Part shown: positions 56,240 through 64,000 of the stretch, piece by piece
Layout: each line of letters opens with the position of its first letter
Numbering within the stretch: position 1 is the stretch's first letter
DNA from: Benincasa hispida
Taxonomy: Eukaryota > Streptophyta > Magnoliopsida > Cucurbitales > Cucurbitaceae
Length of the DNA stretch: 64,000 bases
Assembly (NCBI RefSeq): GCF_009727055.1
Contig: NC_052350.1
Span: 29,430,000-29,493,999, forward strand
Direction of reading: 5' to 3'
Translations under genes and position numbers: made by a program
Notes under the pieces: model-generated
What the model was told of the DNA's origin: nothing
Databases searched by the model: none
Seen by the model: only the letters and a program-made list of their open reading frames with translations

Positions 56240-56890
56240 CACTCACGGTGTGAATCTATACGATCACTTAGCGTTGAGAGCTTATACGATAGTGCCGTCT
56301 TCCTAAACGACCGCACACCCGCGTATAAAATGATTGCTTACATTTTCTATATGATCACTTTAGCACGCCGAGCAGACCTAAACGATCGCTCACCATTAAA
56401 TAGATGATTGCTTAGCTAAACCTATCGTGTACCCCGATCTAAACGACAAGCACCCGACTATACGATAGTCTTCTACTATCTCGCACTTGCTTGTTCGTTC
56501 AACACGATCGCTTTTCCTCCTCCCCTCTACCAATTCCATCAATGTCCATCCTTTGATCGAGGAAGAAGATGAACAAGAGTTGATTGGGTCGTGTAGACGA
56601 TGGGATAGGCGATCGCTGAGTATCAGATGCTCGGGAATCATTTAACACGCGTGTACTAGACGATCGCTTAGCTCAGCAAGCTTCATCACTTAGTACTGAA
56701 TAAACAATCGAGGAGTAACGCATGGTAAATTGTTTACCTCTTCGTGTGTTAAGCGATCGTCTAGACAATCAGGCTTCGCAGCCTCGTTGTCGTCTAAGCG
56801 ATCGTCTAGCATTTCACGCTATTTTCTAATATGTGCTAAGCGATTGTTTACCTGGAGGCGTTTACTAAACGATGGAGCTTCACCCGGCGG
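56240..56890. repeat. CGATCG / TAAGCGATCGTCTAG word block in A leader
   Basis: Words on the theme A(A/G)CGATCG(C/T)(T/C)TAG occur at about 56381, 56503, 56607, 56659, 56752 and 56798 with CGATCG intact, and about ten degenerate forms (TACGATCACTTAG, TAAACGACC, ATGATTGCTTAG, TACGATAGTC, AAGCGATTGTTTACC, AAACGATGG). GC content is well above the surroundings. The same vocabulary occurs at 29285-29600. Open frames on both strands here are incidental. Confidence 0.88.
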
Positions 56891-58572
56891 TTCAAGACTC
56901 GATTCGCCTGTGAACCAATTTTGCTCGATGAAAAATGTAATTGATAGAATTATTTCATTCCGGTGTTGTAAAGGTTCATCCCGGTCTATTAATCTTTGGT
57001 TTATTACATGAGATGTATGTTTATTATGTCATATGGTATGCATATATAGTAAATCCCACCTTAGGTTATGTATCATCTTTTTATTATAAATGTTATGATT
57101 TAGAGAAGCATGTTTTAATTACGTAAGAGCATGCTCATGCATCATCTAATATAAGAGTTATATTTATACATGCATAAAAAGTATTGACATGCATCATCTT
57201 TATATTAATTATGGAAAGCATATAAAAGTAAGGGTGTATGGAAAGCATGTTTGCTTTGTTATTACATGTATATAAAAGTTATGTACAGTAATGATTGGAC
57301 ATTGTATGAAGCATGACACATAGGTTACTTTATAAGCATTATAAACACCTAGTTATGTGCAATGTGTTTTAGTTGTTTCTTTTTAAAGGTTAAAGAGAAA
57401 TTAGAACTAAAAGCAATAAGAAAGACATGCATGCTCACTTAGATATAATACATAGTTTTAAAATGTTTAAAACTTCGATGACATAGACCTAAGATCACGG
57501 TTCTAATATGATTAGAAACCTTTAGGCTTTAATCTTTTGATCAGTCTAATAGGATTAAATTGACTAATAAAAGATTAAAATGTAGCAAATCTATCTATAA
57601 GGGACTTTTTGTCTAAGGCAGGTTCTGTCTAGGCTGGAGTATTTAAGTTGACGGAAACGTAACACCTCTACCTAGGAACTTACCTGGAAAGGTGAATTAG
57701 ATATATTTGATGCATACATGCAAGTTAAGAACAGTCCATTAAAGTGTTTAAATGTGACTACTTGAACTTGTTTATTTCATAGACAAAAATTGTTTATGAG
57801 CGGACTTAAAAAGATGACAGACGAAAATCAGTAGCCGAATTGTCTAGGTTAATGAACCCCTAGGTAAAACATTCAGTGGGAGATACTTGGAGCATATGAT
57901 GCTTCATTTAAACCTTTCATGTTTCTCCTATATAGTCCACACCGTGAGATCTACCCTGGGCCTCATGGCACCCTGGGAGTGTCCCCCTAAAGAATTGTGT
58001 TTGGGTAGGTCACTATCAGGTGGATGGAGAAAGTGTTCATAGTAAGTGGGAGCAGGAAGTGTGACAGCATATCCCACGGTCTCCCTCGTTAGATTGAATA
58101 AAGTTTCTATGCATCGCCTCGAGGCACCCTAGGAGTGTCCCCCTATAGGATTTCAGTTTTATGTGTTTCTTTATTTGATCTCCTGAAAAAGGATAAGGTT
58201 ACTTAGTCTCTTGTCCTAATCTACTTCTTCCCTATGGTGGGCTCATTAGGGCGAGACTCTGGCACCGAAAGGGAGGGGTCACACTTACGCAAAATTGTTG
58301 AAGGTTAATAGTTCTGGGCCAAATAAATGGTAGTTGTTAGGTTCAGTTCCAAGAGTTGGTTCTGTCTAATGGTTGAGAAGGTCTCATCCCAATGAAGGGG
58401 CATCTAATAACCCCACCGGTGACGTTTGTCCTACCTCGCTGGGGCATCATTGCAAAATAGAAGTCTTACACTTAGGGTACTTGAAACTATTTTGCTAAAA
58501 TTCATTGGTTAAAATGTGGTTTAGTATAATCTTATAAAAGTTTGTTCGTATTTTAGCAACAAGTTTTTGAAA
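56891..58572 (+). other. leader of copia A
   Basis: Non-coding. Blocks shared with K, B and E include AAATCCCACCTTAGGT (about 57050), GAGTATTTAAGTTGACGG (about 57637), CCACACCGTGAGATC (about 57940) and GAAAGTGTTCATAGTAAGTGGG (about 58029). A 20-base GGCACCCT(G/A)GGAGTGTCCCC block occurs twice (about 57968 and 58125). The end TTTGTTCGTATTTTAG (AG at 58555-58556) is acceptor-like, 16 bases before the gag ATG. Confidence 0.78.
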
Positions 58573-59403
58573 ATGGCTATAGCCACTTTAGCATTGCTTA
58601 GCAATGAGAAACTAACTGACGATAATTTTTCAACATGGAAACACATGATCACGACTATTCTAATCATCGAGGATCTCATGTTTGCTCTTACGGAGGCTTG
58701 TCCTCCTATTCCAGCTCCGAATGCTGCAAAAAATTTTCGAGAGGCATACGAGCGATGGACACGGGCAAATGAGAACGCCCGAGGTTATATCTTGGCAAGT
58801 CTTATTGACATCTTGGGCAAGAAGCATGAGCTCATGGTCTCAGCGTGTGAGATCATGGAGTCCCTGCGAGGGATGTTTGGACAACCGTATGAACAGTTCA
58901 AGCACGAGGCTTTTAAATATATATTCAACTCTAAAATTGAGAAAGGCACCTCTTTTCATGAACATGTGCTTAACGTGATGGTCCACTTCAATGTGGTGGA
59001 GTTGAATGGGTCTACTATCGATGAAGGCAGTAAGGTTAGCATAATCCTGCATTCTTTGCCGGAGAGCTTTTTGCACTTTGTTAGTAATGTGATTCTTAAG
59101 AAATTTAAATACACCCTTACAACTCTCCTCAACGAGTTACAGACATACCAATCTTTACTGAAAAGTAAGGAGAGGAAGAAGGCTAATGCTATTGTTGCTT
59201 CATCCTCAAGGATGTTCCATCGAGGTTTGACCTCAGGAATGAAGTCTACACCTTTTACTTCTAACTCTGCAAAGGGGAAGAAAAAGAAGGGTAGTAAGGG
59301 GAAAGGAAAGGCGCTTGCTAACCCACTACCTGCCGCCCCAAAAAGGCATCTGCCGCTGGTTGAACAGGGAAAATATTTCCATTGCAATCAGGATGGACAC
59401 TAG
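58573..59403 (+). pseudogene. copia A gag
   Basis: Longest retrotransposon frame in the window, 276 codons from the ATG at 58573 (MAIATLALL). UBN2-type gag: LTDDNFSTWKHMITTIL, ALTEACPPIP, RWTRANENARGYILASLIDILGKKHE, MMESLRGMFGQ-like text, VMVHFNVVELNGSTID, ILHSLPESFLHF, TLTTLLNELQTYQ, then a Lys/Gly/Ser-rich basic tail. It stops in the zinc knuckle: YFHCNQDGH then TAG where Trp is expected, with KRNC continuing after the stop. The first knuckle Cys is Tyr. Full-length gag-pol would run on without a stop, so the copy is inactive. Confidence 0.93.
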
Positions 59404-60180
59404 AAGAGGAATTGTCCTCGCTGGTTGAAGGAAAGAAAGGCCCAAGGCTAAGGCCAAGGCAGATAAAGGTAAATATGATTTACTTGTACTTGAAACATGT
59501 TTAGTGGAGAATGATGATTCTGCCTGGATAATTTATTCGGGCGCCACCAATCACGTTTGTTCTTCTTTTCAGGGGATTAGATCATGGCGACAGCTAGAGG
59601 CTAGTGAAATGACGATGCGAGTGGGCACTGGGTACGTCGTCTCAGCTGTGGCGATGGGAGGGATCCAGTTATCTTTACATAATGGGTTTCTAGTTTTAAA
59701 TGATGCATATGTTGTTCTTGAACTTAAGAGGAACCTTATTTCTATAAAGTGCCTGTTGCAATGTAAATATACGCTTTCTTTTAATGTGGATAAAGTGTTT
59801 ATTCATAAAGATGGTGTTAATATTTGTATAGCTTATCTGGAAAATAACTTGTATATGCTAAGACAGTTAGCCATACGTTCCCTTCATAACACCGAGTTAT
59901 TAAAAACTATCATAACTCAATCTAAACGTCAACGAATTTCTCCAAAAGAAAATGCCCAACTTTGGCACCTTCGATTAGGGCACATCAATCTCAATAGGAT
60001 TAAGAGATTGGTGAAGAATGGCTTTCTAAGTGAGTTAGAAGAACATTCTTTACCAGTGTGTGAATCTTACCTTGAGGGTAAGATGACTAAAAGACTTTTT
60101 ACTGGAATAGGTTATCGAGCCAAAGAGCCTCTTGAGTTAGTACATTTTGACCTTTTTGGTCCTATGAATGTGCGAGCCTG
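59404..60180 (+). pseudogene. copia A protease and N-terminal integrase
   Basis: Open frame 59504-60180. The protease site reads YSGATNHVCSS: the catalytic Asp (DSGA) is changed to Tyr. The flap region and the pre-integrase follow (LISIKCLLQ, LYMLRQLA). The integrase zinc finger is LWHLRLGHINLNRIKRL with CESY instead of CESC, so one zinc ligand is lost. LVHFDLFGPM marks the first catalytic Asp region. A TGA stop at 60178-60180 then breaks the frame. Confidence 0.92.
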
Positions 60181-61180
60181 AGGTGGCTATGAGTATTTTA
60201 TCAGTTTTACTGATGATTGCTCTAGGTATGGGTATGTTTATCTTATGCAACGAAAGTCTGAATCCCTTGAAAAGTTCAAAGAGTTCAAGGCTGAAGTTGA
60301 AAACGCATTGGATAGACGGATTAAAACACTTCGATCGAATCGAGGTGGAGAGTTTTTGGACTTGTCATTCTAGGACTATTTGATAGAACATGGAATCATT
60401 TTCCAACTCTCAGCACCGGGTACACCTCAGTAGAATGGTGTAGCAGAGAAGAGAAATAGAACCTTATTGAACGTGGTTCATTTGATGATGAATTACGCTT
60501 CCTTACCGAACTCGTTTTGGGGTTTCGCAGTGGAGACTGCGATTTACATTCTCAACTGTGTTCCTTCCAAGAGTGTTGCAAGAACACCTCTGGAGTTGTG
60601 AAATAGGCGTCAAGCTAGTTTATGTCACTTTCTCATTTGGGGTTGCCCTGCACATGTGTTTGAGGCAAATCCCAAGAAGTTGGAACCATGGCGAGGCTAT
60701 GCCTCCTTCTAGGCTACCCCAAAGGTACACGAGGGGGTTATTTTTATGATTCGTCAAAAAATAGGGTGTTTGTTTCCACGAACGCTACTTTCCTGGAGGA
60801 GAATCATATTAGAAAGCATAGTCCACATAGTAAAGTCGTGTTATGTGAGCTTTCCAATGAAAGTACTGAAACTTTAATAAGAGTTGTTGAAGATCTTGCT
60901 TCATCAGCAAGAGTTGTTAATGGTAGTTCATCTAGTAGGTCAGTTCCATCTCAAGAGTTAAGGGAACCTTGACGTAGTGGGAGGGTTGCAAACCCGCTCG
61001 TTTTCTATCTGGGTTTCACAAAAATCCTTGCTATGGTAAGAGATGGCGACATTAAGGATCCGTTGTCTTAACAGAAGGCAATGGAGGATGTAGACCTAAA
61101 TGGGTCAAGGTCATGGATCTCGAGATAGAGTCGATGTACTTCAACTCAGTATGGGATCTTGTAGATTAGCCTGATGGGGT
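60181..61180 (+). pseudogene. copia A integrase core and C-terminus
   Basis: Continues after the stop with FISFTDDCSRYGYVYL (about 60200-60240), a TAG in place of Gln before DYLIEHGIIF (about 60371), PGTPQ-stop-NGVAEKRNRTL (about 60417-60460) with the catalytic Glu, and an AHVFEANPKKLEPW block. After a frameshift, 60688-60972 reads GYPKGTRGGYFYDSSKNRVFVSTNATFLEENHIRKH, the copia integrase tail. The linker to RT (60973-61180) is full of stops. Confidence 0.9.
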
Positions 61181-62630
61181 AAGACCTATAGGTTGTAAAT
61201 GGATCTACAAGCGCAAACGGGGTGGTGATGGGAAGGTGCAAACCTTCAAGGCTCGACTTGTGGCAAAGGGTTATACCCAGGTAGAGGGAGTCAACTATGA
61301 GTAAAATTTCTCACATGTTGCCATGTTAAACTCGCTCCACATCCTTCTGTCCATTACAACTTATTATAATTTTGAGATCTGACAAATGGACGTCAAGACA
61401 GCCTTTCTGAATGGCAATCTTAAGGAGACCATTTACATGGTGCAACCTGAGGGATTCATAGCCCAAGGTCAAGAGAAAAAGGTTCGCAAGCTGAATCGAT
61501 CCATTTATGGGCTAAAACAGACGTCTAGATCTTGGAACATACGGTTTGATACTGCAATCAAATCGTATGGCTTTGACCAGAATGTTGATAAACCTTTTGT
61601 CTATAAGAAGATCGTCGATGCTTTAGTAGTATCCTTAGTGTTGTATGTAGATGATATATGACTCATTGGCAATGATGTAGGTCTACTTACTGCAGTTAAG
61701 AATTGGCTAGCGACCCAATTCCAAATGAAATATTTAGGACAGGCTCAGTTTGTTCTGGGTATACAGATCTTTTGAGATTATAAGAACAAAGTGCTAGCAC
61801 TGTCTCAGGCATCGTACATTGACAAGATGTTGCTCAAGTACTCGATGCGGGACTCCAAGAGGGGCCTACTGTCGTTCAGGCATGGAGTCTCTTTGTCTAA
61901 GGACATGTGTCCTAAGATGCCTCAAGAGGTTGAGGAAATAAGACGGGTCCCATATGCGTCTGCCGTTGGCAGTTTGATGTATGCGATGCTCCATACTCGA
62001 CCAGACGTCTGCTATGCTGTGGGCATAGTCAGTAGATATTAGTTTAACCCAGGACAGGGTCACTGAATCGCAGTGAAGAACATCCTCAAGTATCTTCGGA
62101 GAACGAGGGACTACATGCTCGTGTATGGATCTAGGGATTTGATCCTTACTGAAGACACGGATTCTGACTTTCAGACTGATAGGGACTTTTGCAAATCCAC
62201 TTTAGGGTTAGTCTTTACTCTTAAAGGAGAAGCTGTAGTGTGGCGAAGTACTAAGCAGAAGGGCATCGTTGACTCCACTATGGAGGTGAAGTACGTAGCG
62301 ACTTGCGAAGCTGCTAAGGAGGTCGTTTGGGTCAAGAAGTTCTTGACAGAACTAGAAGTTGTTCTAGATATGTCTAGGCCCATTACCCTTTATTGTGATA
62401 ATAGTGGGGCAGTGGCGAACTCCAAGGAGCCTAAGAGTCACAGGCACGACAAACACATAGAGCGAAAGTATCACCTGATTTGCGAGATAGTGCATCGAGG
62501 GGACGTAATCATTACGAAGATAGCTTCGGAGCACAATGTTGTCGACCTGTTTATGAAGGCTCTCATGGCTATAGTATTTGAGGGTCACCTTCAGAACATG
62601 GGTCTACAGGAATCGCCGCGGCTGGACTAG
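61181..62630 (+). pseudogene. copia A reverse transcriptase and RNase H
   Basis: RT begins at GCKWIYKRK-like text (61190). Visible are VAKGYTQVEGV (61260), MDVKTAFLNGNLKETIYMVQPEGF (61386), IYGLKQTSRSWN and the catalytic YVDD in LYVDDI (about 61641), followed at once by a TGA. Then come ALSQASYIDKML, SAVGSLMYAMLHTRPDVCYAVG and, after two more stops, the RNase H part (62073-62630): KYLRRTRDYMLVYG, TDSDFQTDRDFCKSTLG, STMEVKYVATCEAAKE, YCDNSGAVANS, HIERKYHLI and the C-terminal FEGHLQNMGL. Stops are mostly of TGG to TGA or CGA to TGA kind. RNase H looks the best conserved part. Confidence 0.93.
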
Positions 62631-62716
62631 GGCAAGTGGAGATTTTCGTACTGGGCTTTTATGCCCTAGTTTATTGTTTTGTACTAGTTTTTGTATACCT
62701 CACTTCGCTTTAGGAC

Positions 62717-62727
62717 AAGTGGGAGAT
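62717..62727 (+). other. polypurine tract of copia A
   Basis: AAGTGGGAGAT immediately before the 3' LTR start; the matching tract of J (52932-52942, minus) is AAGTGGGAGTT. Confidence 0.85.
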
Positions 62728-63725
62728 TGTTGGTGTTGATGCCCTAAAGTCTCGTGTCCTGTAGTTTGTAAATAGTTTGAACGAACGCTTGCGATGTATA
62801 ATATATGATATTTTACTTCACTTCTTGATTTTTCTTAGTTGAATGTTTTATTTGCTTTACCACAAACAATAAACCTAAAATCTCTGGTTATCTGTCTATA
62901 ACTTAAGCATCTATGTGGGGACATACAAGTGGATCATGTCTTAAGGGATAACCAAAATGGTCTATAGTATATGGATATAGGAGGGAAACCTTATCTTGGT
63001 AACGCTACAGATACGGCCCGCTTTGTGGAATAGTTACAAGTGTTGTAACTTGTCATAGATGGTCTGATCCTGATCATTCATGAAAGGGACATGCGACGGG
63101 AGCGTCCTATACAAAGAGTTTGTATAAGACCTGACTATAAGTGTTAACGTCTCATTATATAACACCGTTCATGATAGAGACTTCACTTCACTAGGATGTC
63201 CATAGGTAACATGACCTCAATCCTGAGTGAGTTGGGAACTCCGGCCATTGAGGGCGGTCCTTTGATTTGCATGGGTACGAGTGGCCAGGTCACCGACTCA
63301 AATTTACCACTTTGGGGATTCGTCTAATTTGGGAGTTGGAATCTCAGCTATACAAGATGGAATTCACTCCTTTCCCGAAGCAGGGGTAAGTACATAGATA
63401 GCTTCCTTAAGGGCTGATTCCAGATCTTGAAGGATGTGGTGCCACACACCTTCTCTTGGCCCGAGAGGTATTCATACATAATTAGACTATGTTGTATTGT
63501 TCATTAGAGGGATCAATGGTACTTAAGGAGTGAGATGTAACTACAGGGGCAAAACGATAATTTGCCCCAGCTGTACTTACGACTATCTATCGTACTCATG
63601 ATTGGTTATATCGGATGGACACAGAAATATATCTGTGGTAAGAAGAGTTCAGCTGTTGGTCTTTAGTGGAATGTCTGGTAGTTAACGGATGGTGGATCTC
63701 ATGGCTAAAGAGTTTAGTTAGCTAT
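62728..63725 (+). repeat. 3' LTR of copia A, interrupted
   Basis: Starts TGTTGGTGTTGATGCCC and follows the 5' LTR (54791 onward) in all blocks up to TTAGTTAGCTATT, where a gypsy LTR begins. Small indels and scattered substitutions separate the two A LTRs. Confidence 0.92.
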
Positions 63726-64000
63726 TGTTGACAAAAATTAGGGTGAACGCAATATTATGATGCATGTCTTAGGCTATGCGTTTGTTCTCATGCATCGGTG
63801 GTCATGCGTTGGAATGAAAAGTATGCATTAATCTCATATGCAATGACCATGCGTTCCTATCACAAGTTTTCTTGCGCTCTCGCCAAGTATAACGAAATCG
63901 CAAGTTTCTCGGGTGATCCGAGGTCGAACTTAGAGACTTGTAGCTAAAGGGTATGCGGTGATGTGTTTGCGAAAAATGAATAAAAGAATGGTCGAGGTTA
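63726..64000 (-). repeat. partial gypsy LTR M inserted into the A 3' LTR
   Basis: Starts TGTTGACAAAAATTAGGGTG and runs to the window end. The TCGAACTTAGAGAC / GATCCGAGGTCGAAC block is the counterpart of the GGTCGAACTCAGGGAC block near the 3' (minus-strand) end of the solo LTR at 46124. M is therefore an Athila/Tat-like LTR read on the minus strand, seen from its 3' end. ATGCGTT/ATGCATT words recur. Confidence 0.75.

Noticed and set aside
56622..56640. GAGTATCAGATGCTC as primer site of A
   Set aside because: It lacks the TGG start, is not next to an LTR end and lies inside the word block.
56396..57011. Serine/arginine-rich frames on both strands
   Set aside because: They are produced by CGATCG-type words (encoding S, R, D, I) and are not conserved in sister leaders.
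58567..58572. Start of A gag at 58567
   Set aside because: The codon there is TTG; the first ATG in frame is at 58573, next to the acceptor-like site.

Overview
The window looks like repeat-dense nuclear DNA of a flowering plant. It is AT-rich, has a two-exon plant-specific gene of the DUF1685 family, and is otherwise mostly LTR retrotransposon DNA inserted into older copies. The copia elements are Tnt1-94-like, and a palindromic MITE at about 26.2 kb resembles a family I associate with Cucurbitaceae, so a cucurbit is my best guess, but this is unconfirmed. I saw no rRNA, tRNA, CRISPR or organellar genes.

Layout. 1-6.9 kb: copia LTR pieces around two untrimmed Nextera mate-pair junction adapters, then a minus-strand copia (element B: protease and gag, 2 kb leader, 1.9 kb LTR) inserted in an older reverse transcriptase remnant (G). 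6.9-9.3 kb: a possible CACTA terminus and unrecognised AT-rich DNA. 9.35-13.37 kb: decayed minus-strand copia F of a different lineage, fused head-on-tail to copia E (13.37-22.3 kb), whose leader carries a solo LTR (N). 22.3-29.3 kb: the only stretch with an ordinary host gene (24,668-25,469, minus). 29.3-36.4 kb: copia remnants, a small word-rich insertion, a solo LTR and a Ty3/gypsy 3' end. 36.4-41.6 kb: copia K, internally deleted. 41.6-51.1 kb: Athila/Tat-like gypsy fragments on the minus strand, with a solo LTR inside gag marked by a perfect 5-bp target duplication and with an assembly gap. 51.1-64 kb: nested stack J < L < A < gypsy M.

All retrotransposon coding regions are broken by stops, frameshifts or deletions, many of the stops being TGG to TAG/TGA or other C-to-T/G-to-A changes, as expected for old methylated copies. 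The 1.85-1.94 kb copia LTRs share a TATA-like box, a splice-donor-like CAAAG/GT about 230-254 bp further on, and the tRNA-Met primer site; a splice-acceptor-like site lies just upstream of the gag start. This suggests that the unusually long (about 2 kb) leader is an intron that carries the primer binding site. Within the same leaders, 150-600 bp after the primer site, lie short-word repeat blocks whose vocabulary differs from element to element. These two observations are the most interesting in the window. The adapter copies and the gap-flanking duplication are assembly artefacts and should be corrected before the region is interpreted.
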